Below, in pieces: positions 15,061 to 23,975 of a stretch of DNA of 64,000 bases. The DNA lies in assembly GCA_951812325.1 (NCBI GenBank), contig OX638294.1:2768859-2832858 (forward strand). Direction: 5' to 3'. The stretch's first letter is position 1. Each line of letters begins with the position of its first letter. The DNA is from an uncultured Thermoanaerobaculia bacterium. Its GTDB lineage: Bacteria; Acidobacteriota; Thermoanaerobaculia; Multivoradales; Multivoraceae. The notes under the pieces were generated by a model. That model was not told where the DNA came from, made no database searches, and saw only the letters and a list, made by a program, of their open reading frames with translations. The position numbers were made by a program, and so were the translations under genes.

Positions 15061-16665
15061 ATGAGTGTCCCCGTACGGCGTCGTCCCGGCTGGGTTCTGG
15101 CCGGCACGATGCTGCTGGCGGTCGCCGCCGCGGGCGCCCAAACCCTGCCGCCACTGGTCAAGCTGACCTCGAGCGGCTACGTCATCGGGTACGTCTCCGA
15201 GGACGACGCGTCCGTCCGGGTCTTCCTCGGCGTTCCCTACGCCGAACCGCCGGTCGGGGACCTGCGCTTCCGGCCGCCGCGGCCCCCGACGCCACCGGAG
15301 GTGCCCATCGACGCGCTCTTCGAGCCGCCCTCGTGCATGCAGTCGCCCTACCGTGAGGGTAGCTTCCATGCCCAGCCTCCGGAGGAAGTCAGCGAGGACT
15401 GCCTGTACCTCAATCTCTGGACGGCGGCGGAATCCGACAATGATCGCCTGCCGGTCATGGTCTGGATTCACGGCGGGGCGCTTACCCGCGGGTCGGGTTC
15501 GCTGCCGCTCTACGACGGAACGGCGCTGGCCCGGAAAGGCGTCGTCGTCGTGACGGTGAACTACCGCCTCGGGCCCTTTGGCTATCTCGCCCATCCCGCC
15601 CTGTCGGCCGAGTCCGACCAGGGCACATCAGGCAACTACGGCGTCCTTGACCAAGTCCTCGCGCTCGAGTGGGTGCGGGACAACATCGCGACCTTCGGCG
15701 GCGACTTGGACCGGGTGACGATCTTCGGCGAGTCGGCCGGGTCCTGGAGCGTCAACGTGCTGCAGGCTTCGCCGCTGGCCCGGGGCCTGTTCCACCGTGT
15801 GATCGGCCAGAGCGGCGGCTATTTCGACGGGCTGCCGGAACTCCGGTCGTCCGGGGACGGCTCGGCCGAGGGCGCCGGCGAGGCCTTCGTGAAGCGTCTC
15901 GGCATCGAAGGCGAAGGCGCGGCCGCCAGCCTGCGCGAATTGGACGCCGAGACGATCCTCGCCGAGGCCTCCAAACAGGGCGCCTTCGCGACCAGGCCGA
16001 ACGTCGACGGTTGGGTGTTGCCGCAGCAGGTCGCCGAGATCTACCGGGCCGGCGAACAGGCCGACGTGCCCGTGCTCGTCGGCTCGAACCGCGATGAGGC
16101 GACGAGCCTGATGGGCCGCATGCTGCCCTCCACGAAGTCCGCGGTCGAGTTCCTGGTCAAGAGCCAGTTCGCCGACGTGGCCGACGAGTTCTTCGAGGCC
16201 TATCCGGCGCCGACCGACGACGAGGCGAGGAGGGCTTTCATCGACGCCTTCTCCGACCGCATGTTCGCCTGGCAGATGAAGACCTGGGCGGTTCTCTCGG
16301 AGACCGTGCCGTCGCCTGCCTACCTGTACTTCTTCACGCACGCCCCGCCGCACCCGGAGAAGGACTTCTACGGCGCCTACCACGCGGCGGAGATCGCCTA
16401 CGCGTTCGACAACCTGGACAAGCTGGAGTACGAGTACGCGGAAGAGGACCGCGAACTCGCCGAGGCGATGTCCGGCTACTGGGTCGCTTTCGCTTCCACC
16501 GGCGACCCCAACCCGCTGGGCGGATCGGACCTTCCGGCGTGGCCGGAGTACGAGAAAGACGGGGCGCGGCACCTGGAGTTCGGCTCGACGATCGAGCCGG
16601 GCAGCAAGCTCCACGAACGGCGCATGGCATTATGGGACCGTTTCTTCGAGGTGACCCAGCCATGA
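15061..16665 (+). CDS. Secreted type-B carboxylesterase (para-nitrobenzyl esterase family)
   Basis: A 534-residue alpha/beta hydrolase with a signal peptide (about residues 1-26, ending AAAGAQ). The oxyanion loop is WIHGGAL (135-141), the nucleophile Ser225 lies in the FGESAG elbow, a Glu/Asp acid lies in GSNRDEATSL, and the His is in YGAYHAAEIAYAF. The EDCLYLNLW cysteine-containing motif and the YRLGPFGYLAHP segment are typical. It hydrolyses carboxylic esters, probably in the periplasm. It follows the propeller gene by 21 bp and overlaps the next small gene by 4 bp (ATGA), forming a three-gene unit. Confidence 0.92.
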   Translation: MSVPVRRRPGWVLAGTMLLAVAAAGAQTLPPLVKLTSSGYVIGYVSEDDASVRVFLGVPYAEPPVGDLRFRPPRPPTPPEVPIDALFEPPSCMQSPYREGSFHAQPPEEVSEDCLYLNLWTAAESDNDRLPVMVWIHGGALTRGSGSLPLYDGTALARKGVVVVTVNYRLGPFGYLAHPALSAESDQGTSGNYGVLDQVLALEWVRDNIATFGGDLDRVTIFGESAGSWSVNVLQASPLARGLFHRVIGQSGGYFDGLPELRSSGDGSAEGAGEAFVKRLGIEGEGAAASLRELDAETILAEASKQGAFATRPNVDGWVLPQQVAEIYRAGEQADVPVLVGSNRDEATSLMGRMLPSTKSAVEFLVKSQFADVADEFFEAYPAPTDDEARRAFIDAFSDRMFAWQMKTWAVLSETVPSPAYLYFFTHAPPHPEKDFYGAYHAAEIAYAFDNLDKLEYEYAEEDRELAEAMSGYWVAFASTGDPNPLGGSDLPAWPEYEKDGARHLEFGSTIEPGSKLHERRMALWDRFFEVTQP

Positions 16666-17039
16666 ATCGACGCGCAGCCTTTGCGATCGCAATCGCCTTT
16701 CTCCTCTCACTTTCCGCTGTGGCGCCGGCGCAGCAGGATGGGCCGCCGCTCAATCCGGTCGGCCTGACGGGCCTCGCCTGGGGCGCCTGGATTCGGCCCG
16801 ACACGAAGATGGAGGACTGGGTTCAGATGGGGAAGGTCGTGTGCCGGGGGGAGGAGTTCTGCAAGATCAACGTCTTCGACGGCCCGGAACTCGCCACCCA
16901 CATCGATCCCGTTCCCGAGGAGAACCGGAAGGCCTTGAAGTACGTGTTCACGTACGAGGAAGGCGAGTCTCCGTCCGTGACCGTCCGCGAGGTTCATCCC
17001 GAAGAGGGCAAGGAACCCCAGGAGTGGACCTTCGACTAG
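16662..17039 (+). CDS. Small secreted protein of unknown function
   Basis: A 125-residue protein with a clear signal peptide (MNRRAAFAIAIAFLLSLSAVAPAQ) and an acidic mature part. It has one Cys pair (VCRGEEFCKI near residue 66) that could form a disulfide. I do not recognise a named domain. It is translationally coupled to the carboxylesterase gene. Its stop codon TAG (17037-17039) is also the first part of the terminal repeat of a MITE, so the reading frame ends at the insertion point. Confidence 0.75.
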   Translation: MNRRAAFAIAIAFLLSLSAVAPAQQDGPPLNPVGLTGLAWGAWIRPDTKMEDWVQMGKVVCRGEEFCKINVFDGPELATHIDPVPEENRKALKYVFTYEEGESPSVTVREVHPEEGKEPQEWTFD

Positions 17040-17286
17040 CAGCCCGTGGCGAAAGTCCGTGTGGCGCCGAGAGCGGTCCAGGCGCCCGTCCAGCAAGGCG
17101 CGACGAGGGAGCGTATCGGGCCGCCCGCAATCCCGGGAACAAGGGCGACCGAGAAGGTTGCCCGGGTGGCGCGCTCCGCGCCACCCGCGAACCAGTCCGT
17201 GCGCCCGTGATCGGGCGCACGGATGTCACGATGCCGGGCGGGATGCATGACCGATCGAATGCAGCGCGACTTTCGCCACGGGCTGC
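17039..17286. mobile_element. Complete MITE-like element, 248 bp, with perfect 19-bp terminal inverted repeats
   Basis: GCAGCCCGTGGCGAAAGTC at 17039-17057 is exactly the reverse complement of 17268-17286. The interior is non-coding and includes the double-hairpin block at 17161-17222. The left end sits in CTAG formed by the stop codon of the preceding gene. A second copy of the same length lies at 53278-53524, and partial copies are at 12518, 24958, 60432 and 63928. No transposase is encoded, so mobilisation would need an enzyme in trans. Confidence 0.88.
17161..17222 (+). repeat. Double-hairpin interspersed repeat (copy inside the MITE)
   Basis: GGTGGCGCG...CGCGCCACC and CCGTGCGCCC...GGGCGCACGG form two adjacent hairpins joined by CGAACCAGT. 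Related copies occur at 21907-21968, 27899-27960 and 41469-41506 in opposite orientation, and diverged at 1302-1362. Confidence 0.8.
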
Positions 17287-17298
17287 CTGACCGCTGGG

Positions 17299-17360
17299 TG
17301 CGCCGGCCGTGGCGCGGGTCTGCTGACCCGCGAGAGAGGTCGTGCCGCGAAGCGGCATGC
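17299..17360. repeat. Second short intergenic repeat with hairpin
   Basis: GGCGCGGGTC-TGCT-GACCCGCGAGAGA followed by CGTGCCGCGAAGCGGCA. A close relative is at 21979-22031, and its second half recurs at 27975-28000 (GCGCCGCGAAGCGGCGA). It lies downstream of the mmsA stop codon and could act as a transcript-end hairpin. Confidence 0.65.
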
Positions 17361-17374
17361 CCGAGTTGCTGACG

Positions 17375-18862
<1,488 letters not shown>

Positions 18863-18936
18863 GGCGGTTGTCTCCTGCTGCCCAGCCTACTCGCAGCACT
18901 CGCGAGGAACTGCCCGACGGGTTCCGATAGCCACAG

Positions 18937-18965
18937 TTGACCGAAGAGAGATCCTGCGCTACGTT
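18937..18965 (+). promoter_or_regulatory. Candidate sigma-70 promoter of the toxin-antitoxin operon
   Basis: TTGACC (18937-18942), a 17-bp spacer and TACGTT (18960-18965) precede the antitoxin ATG by 29 bp. The -35 is strong and the -10 is weak. Confidence 0.5.
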
Positions 18966-18994
18966 CCTACACACATTTCCTACGTGGAGTTCCC

Positions 18995-19339
18995 ATGCAG
19001 TCGGTCAACGTCAGGCAGCTCAAGAACAATCCCTCCGAGGCTCTTCGTAGCGCCGCGGAAGCACCCGTGCTCGTGCTGAAGGGCGATCACCCGGAAGCCC
19101 TGCTTCTTCACCTCGATCTGGAACGGCTGCCCGACAAGCCGGATGTCTTGCTGGCCCTCGGGGCCGCCTTGTTCCAGAGCGGCGCCGTCTCTCTGGGCCG
19201 CGCGGCCCGTGTAGCGAGCGTCTCCGTAGGGGCGATGATCAGCCACCTGTCCCGGCTGGGCGTCGCAGCGGTTCAAGGGGACCGCGACGATGCCAAGGCG
19301 GACCTCGAGACTCTCGAGGAATGGCTCGCCACGTCCTGA
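18995..19339 (+). CDS. Antitoxin: Phd/YefM-like N terminus joined to a UPF0175 HTH
   Basis: A 114-residue protein. Residues 1-45 (MQSVNVRQLKNNPSEALRSAAEAPVLVLKGDHPEALLLHLD) look like a Phd/YefM DNA-binding antitoxin arm. Residues about 50-95 (ALGAALFQSGAVSLGRAARVASVSVGAMISHLSRLGV) match the UPF0175 helix-turn-helix. Both families are antitoxins of PIN-domain toxins. The ATG has GGAG 6 nt upstream and the downstream toxin gene overlaps it by 19 bp. It probably represses its own promoter and neutralises the toxin. Confidence 0.8.
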   Translation: MQSVNVRQLKNNPSEALRSAAEAPVLVLKGDHPEALLLHLDLERLPDKPDVLLALGAALFQSGAVSLGRAARVASVSVGAMISHLSRLGVAAVQGDRDDAKADLETLEEWLATS

Positions 19340-19911
19340 CCGACGCCAGTCCTCTCGTTGGACTCTCTCGGGTTGGGGGGGTGGACTGGCTGAGAGAACT
19401 CTTCGGAACGGTCGAGATGACGTCGGCCGTTCGGAAAGAACTTGAACGAGGACAATTGGAGCCGGCCATCCTTTCGGCCCTGGATCAGGGCTGGCTTCGA
19501 ACCCGTCCTGGTGAGCCGCTCGGCGATTCTCCGCCTCACCTTGGTCCTGGCGAGTGGTCCACGATCGTCGCGGCTCGTGAGCACACGGGGCAGGTTCTCG
19601 TGCTCGTGGACGATCGGCTGGCCCGACGGGAGGCGCGGGCAGCGGGCCTCGGTGTGGCGGGCACGGCAGCCATCGTCGGGCTCGCTCGCCGGCGCGGCCT
19701 GATCGAGTCCGCTCGCGATGTGTTCGAGCGACTCCTCCGCTCCGACTTTCGGATCACGCCGGAGGTCGTCCTTGCTGTTCTGGAAGCGCCGGAGCCGCCA
19801 GGCATCGTGCCGGATCACGTCTGCGAACAGGTCGGAGCGCGGGCGCGCGAGCGAGGGCTAACGCTAACCAAGGAGAGGCTCGCGGAGATCCTGGAGGATC
19901 GGGAGGGCTAG
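19321..19911 (+). CDS. PIN-like toxin, DUF3368 family, with C-terminal extension
   Basis: A 196-residue putative ribonuclease. The PIN fold is visible: LTDASPLVGLSRVG (first catalytic Asp8), TSAVRKELERG, LGPGEWSTIVAA (acidic Glu) and VLVDDRLARREARAAGLGVAGTAAIVGLARRRGLI (Asp pair). DUF3368 toxins are usually about 150-160 residues; here a roughly 35-residue tail (CEQVGARARERGLTLTKERLAEILED) is added, with charged helices. Overlap with the antitoxin gene indicates a coupled TA operon. Confidence 0.82.
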   Translation: MARHVLTDASPLVGLSRVGGVDWLRELFGTVEMTSAVRKELERGQLEPAILSALDQGWLRTRPGEPLGDSPPHLGPGEWSTIVAAREHTGQVLVLVDDRLARREARAAGLGVAGTAAIVGLARRRGLIESARDVFERLLRSDFRITPEVVLAVLEAPEPPGIVPDHVCEQVGARARERGLTLTKERLAEILEDREG

Positions 19912-19960
19912 ACGCCTGAAGCGTTCGTGCTGCGGGGTTCCGTAGCGCCGGCAGCCGACG

Positions 19961-20632
19961 CTACTCGTCGCAGTCCTCGTAGCGCCAGTGCCAGGGTTCC
20001 CAGTCGAAGCCGCCGGCGTTGCCCAGGGGGTAGCTCTCGGTGAAGCAGAAGTCCGCCGCGCGTTCCTTCAGCCACTGGTACGCCGGTACGTCCTTGAACT
20101 CCGCGTCGCTGGGCACGAAGTCGACGGCGCGGCCGGTGATGTGTTCGGAGTAGCCGGGCGGCGCGGTCCAGCGGACGGCGTTGAGGAACGGTCGGCCGGT
20201 CTTCAGGAGGCCTTCCAGCAGTCTCTTCTGGAAGCCGTGGCTGCGGAAACCCGAGTCCACCTGTAGCGCGATCCCGTCGTCCCGGGCAGCGGCAGCCATC
20301 GCGGCCACGGCGTCGCGCGTCTTGGAGGTGACGTAGATCTCGAACTCGCCGGTCAGGTCGCCGGGCGCCTTCGCCAGCGCGGTCGGGTCGGCGGCCTCTG
20401 TGATTCGGTTGCTGCGCCACGGGGGCGGCACTTCGTACAGGACGCCGTTCAGTTCGACCCTTTCGACCGCCTCCTCTGCTGGATCCTGCGGCTCGACCGC
20501 CACAGGGAGCGCCAGGAGCAATGCGCACAGGCCGCCGCGCACGAGCGCGCAGCGCGCAGAATTCCTTGAGCGCGGTTCCCGAGAGCCTTCCTGCCTCGTC
20601 GTCATCTCCCTGTCCAAGCCTTCCCGAACCAC
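19961..20632 (-). CDS. VanY-type D-alanyl-D-alanine carboxypeptidase, secreted
   Basis: A 223-residue zinc peptidase. A hydrophobic signal segment (GGLCALLLALPVAVEP, about residues 32-48) precedes the catalytic domain. Motifs are DSGFRSHGFQ, SEHITGRAVDF (zinc His and Asp) and EPWHWRY (catalytic Glu/His). It trims D-Ala from peptidoglycan stem peptides in the periplasm. The first Met is given; an in-frame Met at codon 10 (20605) gives a more usual signal-peptide length. It is convergent with the TA operon and seems monocistronic. Confidence 0.85.
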   Translation of the reverse strand: MVREGLDREMTTRQEGSREPRSRNSARCALVRGGLCALLLALPVAVEPQDPAEEAVERVELNGVLYEVPPPWRSNRITEAADPTALAKAPGDLTGEFEIYVTSKTRDAVAAMAAAARDDGIALQVDSGFRSHGFQKRLLEGLLKTGRPFLNAVRWTAPPGYSEHITGRAVDFVPSDAEFKDVPAYQWLKERAADFCFTESYPLGNAGGFDWEPWHWRYEDCDE

Positions 20633-20663
20633 TGTAACCGCCGAACGCCGCGCTCGAAGTGAG

Positions 20664-20691
20664 TTCCTGAGGGGCCGGTCAGTGCTAGAAT
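20664..20691 (+). promoter_or_regulatory. Candidate promoter for the downstream secreted protein
   Basis: TTCCTG (20664-20669), a 16-bp spacer and TAGAAT (20686-20691) lie 55 bp upstream of the start at 20746. The -10 matches at five of six positions and the -35 is weak. Confidence 0.4.
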
Positions 20692-20745
20692 GGCGGCCCG
20701 CTCGCAGTCAGCAATCCGCGTTCCCCGAAGGGAAGGACCCAAGCC

Positions 20746-21819
20746 ATGCGCAAGCTCACCCTCGCCTCGCTCGCTCTGTTCCTCATCGCCCTGCCGGCCC
20801 TGGCCGCGGAGGGAGACGGCATCAAGCGGATGCCGAACGGCAAGCCCGATCTGTCAGGCGTTTACGACGCCGGCACGGTAACCCCCGTCGACCGTCCTCC
20901 CCAGTACGGCGACAACCTGTACCTGGCGCCCGAGGAGGCGCAGGCGATGGAAGAGGAGAGAGAGGCGTTCTGGCGGGAAGTCGAGGAAGAGGGCAAGGGC
21001 GGCGGCGCCGAGCGGACCGCGCCGGTCAAGGGCGGCGACGGCGACAACCGCTTCGGCGGCGGCGGTGTCGGCGGCTACAACGCGTTCTGGATCGACCCGG
21101 GCTCCCAGGCGGTCGTCGTGGACGGCAGGTTCCGCACCTCGATCATCTACGAGCCGAAGAACGGTCGCCGGCCCCAGATGACGCCCGCGGCCATGCGCCG
21201 GATGGCGACGAACTTCGCGTCGTTCATTCACGACAACGACGGCACGGCCTCTTGGCTTGACCATGACGGCACCGGGCCCTTCGACGGCCCCGAAACCCTC
21301 GCCCTGGCCGAGCGCTGTCTGCTCGGCTTCGTCGGCGGTCCCCCGCTGCTGCCCAGCCTGTACAACAACTACGCGCGGATCGTGCAGACCGAGAACCACG
21401 TCGTCATCATGGCGGAGATGGTCCATGACGCCCGGATCGTCCGCATTGACGACGAGCACAGCCCCGACGACGTGAACTGGTGGCTCGGCGACGGCGTCGG
21501 CCACTGGGACGGCGACACTCTCGTCGTCAACACGCGCAACTTCCGCAACCAGACCGGCCTCCCCGGCGGCAGCGAGACGATGCACGTGGAAGAGCGCTTT
21601 ACCCGCACCGAGGACGGCAATCTGCTCTACCACTTCCGGGTCGACGATCCCGAGTCGTGGACGGCGCCCTGGGCCGGCGAGTACACCTGGCAGGCCAAGG
21701 ACAGCCGCGTCTACGAGTACGCCTGCCACGAAGGCAACTACGCGATGGGCAACGTTCTGCGCGGGGCCCGCCTGCTTGAATCGGAGTACGACCAGCCGCA
21801 GAGTTCCGGCGGCGAATAG
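20746..21819 (+). CDS. Secreted protein of an expanded, uncharacterised family
   Basis: A 357-residue exported protein with signal peptide MRKLTLASLALFLIALPALA. The mature part begins with a PNGKPDLSGVYDAG segment and continues with GVGHWDGDTLVVNTRNF, HVEERFTRTEDGNLLYHFRVDDPESWTAPW and a closing YEYACHEGNYAMGNVLRGAR. These motifs recur in a large family of uncharacterised proteins common in Acidobacteriota-type genomes. A Glu-rich then Gly-rich insert lies at about residues 62-110. I do not know its biochemical role; a lipocalin-like beta-rich fold is plausible but unproven. The stop is followed directly by interspersed repeats. Confidence 0.75.
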   Translation: MRKLTLASLALFLIALPALAAEGDGIKRMPNGKPDLSGVYDAGTVTPVDRPPQYGDNLYLAPEEAQAMEEEREAFWREVEEEGKGGGAERTAPVKGGDGDNRFGGGGVGGYNAFWIDPGSQAVVVDGRFRTSIIYEPKNGRRPQMTPAAMRRMATNFASFIHDNDGTASWLDHDGTGPFDGPETLALAERCLLGFVGGPPLLPSLYNNYARIVQTENHVVIMAEMVHDARIVRIDDEHSPDDVNWWLGDGVGHWDGDTLVVNTRNFRNQTGLPGGSETMHVEERFTRTEDGNLLYHFRVDDPESWTAPWAGEYTWQAKDSRVYEYACHEGNYAMGNVLRGARLLESEYDQPQSSGGE

Positions 21820-21825
21820 GTCCAC

Positions 21826-22031
21826 CGGGTGCGCCGGGCAGCCATCCGTGCGCCCGCTTACGCGCGTCCGCCTCGGTCAGATTCAGTCGTCGCGCCGGGC
21901 AGCCATCCGTGCGCCCGCTTACGCGCGCACGGACTGGTTCACGTATGGCGCTCGTCGTGCCACCTTGGGTTCTGGCCGGCTTTGGCCGCGGGTCTTCTGA
22001 CCCGCGGGAGACAACGCGCCGCGAAGCGGCG
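21826..22031. repeat. Cluster of intergenic repeats
   Basis: GCGCCGGGCAGCCATCCGTG followed by CGCCCGCTTACGCGCG occurs twice (about 21831 and 21894). The second copy continues into a full double-hairpin repeat in reverse orientation (21907-21968: CCGTGCGCCC/GCGCGCACGG, ACTGGTTC, GTGCCACC). Then follows the GGTCTTCTGACCCGC / CGCCGCGAAGCGGC repeat (21979-22031). It lies between converging genes, a usual place for termination hairpins. Confidence 0.75.
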
Positions 22032-22042
22032 AGCCTGGCGCC

Positions 22043-23161
22043 TCATTCCCACCGAAACGCCCACACGGCGAGCCCGAAGCAGACGACGGCCCAGGCGGCC
22101 AGCCCCAGGATCGGCCCGCCCTGGCTGAACAGCGTCTCGCCGCTGTTCACCATGGCTCGCATCGCGTCGGCCAGGAAGGTCAGCGGCAGGAACTTCGCGA
22201 ACCCGAGGAGCCAGTCCGGCAGCACCGCCTGAGAGAAGAACACGCCTGACAGGAACATCATCGGCAGCGACACGATGTTGGCGAGCGGCGCCGCCGTGTT
22301 CTCGGTCTTCGCGATGCCGGAGATCGCCAGGCCCAGTGAGGCGAACACGAAGCCGCCGAGGAAGATGAGGGGGATCACCTCGAGCCAGAACAGGGGATAG
22401 CCCGGGGCGACGTCGACGCGGGAGACGAAGATGCCGACGAGCAGGAGGACGTTCGTCTGGATCACGAGCAGCAGGAGCCTGGTCGCGAGCGAGCCCGCCA
22501 GGAAGTGATTCGGGCCGATGGGCGTAGCGTGCAGACGCTTCAACACGCCCTGGTTGCGCAGCCGGACGAGCGTGAAAACGATGCCGAAGAGCGCGCTCTG
22601 CATGATCGACAGCGAGACGATGCCGGGCACGATGAACCCCTTGTACCCCTGGCCGCGGCCCGCGACTTCGTTGGGGGAAATCGTCGCCCAGTTCTCGACT
22701 CGGTACTCCGCGGGAACGTCGGCGACGGACAGGAAGACGCCTTCCAGGGCCTGGCCGAGGATGGACCGGGCGGCCTCCGCCTCCTGGGCCTTTCTGCCGT
22801 CGAACGTGAGGTCGATGGCCGATGAGGCGCCGAGTTCGCCGAAGCCCTCCGGGATCACCATCACCGCGGTGATGTCGCCGGCCAGGACCTCCGTTCGCAG
22901 GACCTCTGCGTCGTCGGACTCAGGGACGTCGAAGAGCGGTTCGCCGCCGAGATCTCCCTTCAACACGGACACCAGCAGCGCCGAGGTCTGGTTCTTCGCC
23001 TGATCGACGATGCCCACACTCGGCGGGGAGAAGCCGCCGAAGTCGAAGAGGCCGAAGGCGACCATGATGACGGTCGGAAAGGCCAGCGACCAGAAGAGCG
23101 CCGCCCGGTCGCGGAAGAACATCTTGAGCTCGGCGACGATGAACGCCGCGTAGATCTTCAC
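22043..23161 (-). CDS. ABC-2 type exporter permease
   Basis: A 372-residue inner-membrane permease of the ABC-2/YhfP-YbhS type. It has one N-terminal membrane helix (LFWSLAFPTVIMVAFGLFDFG), a large extracytoplasmic domain (about residues 45-175) and five further C-terminal helices (IVSLSIMQSALFGIVFTLV through AVVCFGLAVWAF). The LKRLHATPI segment is conserved in this family. It is encoded 9 bp downstream of its ATPase. Substrate unknown (drug, lipid or polymer export). Confidence 0.88.
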   Translation of the reverse strand: MKIYAAFIVAELKMFFRDRAALFWSLAFPTVIMVAFGLFDFGGFSPPSVGIVDQAKNQTSALLVSVLKGDLGGEPLFDVPESDDAEVLRTEVLAGDITAVMVIPEGFGELGASSAIDLTFDGRKAQEAEAARSILGQALEGVFLSVADVPAEYRVENWATISPNEVAGRGQGYKGFIVPGIVSLSIMQSALFGIVFTLVRLRNQGVLKRLHATPIGPNHFLAGSLATRLLLLVIQTNVLLLVGIFVSRVDVAPGYPLFWLEVIPLIFLGGFVFASLGLAISGIAKTENTAAPLANIVSLPMMFLSGVFFSQAVLPDWLLGFAKFLPLTFLADAMRAMVNSGETLFSQGGPILGLAAWAVVCFGLAVWAFRWE

Positions 23162-23170
23162 CTCGTGGCC

Positions 23171-23932
23171 CTACTCGACGAGCTGGCGCCCGGTCAGATC
23201 GAGGAAGACGTCTTCCAGCGTCAGGGCGCCGTCCCTGCGGACCGACTGGCCGCCGCGGTGCGCCAACTGCTGGATCAGGGTCTGCGGCGCGTCCACCGCG
23301 ACGATGGCGCCGCGGTCGATGACCGCCACGCGGTCGCAGAGCACCTCCGCCTCTTCCATGTAGTGGGTGGTCAGCATGATCGCCAGGCCGTCGGAGCGCA
23401 GGCCGTCGATCAGTTTCCACATCCTGCGGCGCGCCTGGGGGTCGAGCCCGGTGGTCGGTTCATCGAAGAACATGGCGACGGGCTGGTTCACCATGGCGAC
23501 CGCGATCGAGAAACGCTGCCTCTGACCGCCGGAGAGATGCACGTAGCGCGACCGCGCCCGATCCGCGAGGTCGACCCTGGCCAGCATCTCGTCCGGCGAC
23601 GCGTCCGAGCCGTAGAGGGTGGCGAACAACTGGACCGTCTCGCGGAGGGTCAGGTTGTCGAAGAACGCGTTCTGCTGGAGTTGGACTCCAATCATGGCCT
23701 TGACCCGACGCCGGTTCTTCTTCACGCCGACGCCGTTGATGAACGCTTCGCCGCCGTCCGCCTCGCGAAGCCCCTCCAGGATCTCGACCGTGGTCGTCTT
23801 GCCGGCCCCGTTCGGACCCAGCATGCCGAAGATCTCGCCGCGATGAACCTGGAACGAGACCCCGTTGACGGCCACACGTTCCCTGTAGCTCTTTCGCAGG
23901 TCCTGCACGTCGATCACGACGTCGTTGGCCAT
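23171..23932 (-). CDS. ABC transporter ATP-binding protein
   Basis: A 253-residue ATPase with Walker A GPNGAGKTT, Q-loop (GVQLQQNAFF), signature LSGGQRQR, Walker B VAMFFDEPTTGLD and the H-loop LTTHYMEEAE. This is the CcmA/YbhF-like family that drives ABC-2 permeases. The ATG at 23932 is followed by a typical NDVVIDVQDLRKSY start. It pairs with the permease gene immediately downstream. Confidence 0.92.
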   Translation of the reverse strand: MANDVVIDVQDLRKSYRERVAVNGVSFQVHRGEIFGMLGPNGAGKTTTVEILEGLREADGGEAFINGVGVKKNRRRVKAMIGVQLQQNAFFDNLTLRETVQLFATLYGSDASPDEMLARVDLADRARSRYVHLSGGQRQRFSIAVAMVNQPVAMFFDEPTTGLDPQARRRMWKLIDGLRSDGLAIMLTTHYMEEAEVLCDRVAVIDRGAIVAVDAPQTLIQQLAHRGGQSVRRDGALTLEDVFLDLTGRQLVE

Positions 23933-23975
23933 CGCGGCGCCTGACGGAGGGGTGGGGTTCTGCAGGAGGACGCAC

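Noticed and set aside
12565-15594. Thousand-residue reading of the LLM oxidoreductase frame
   Set aside because: The upstream 650 residues are antisense to the propeller gene and carry no domain. The ATG at 13632 with GGAGGAG is the real start.
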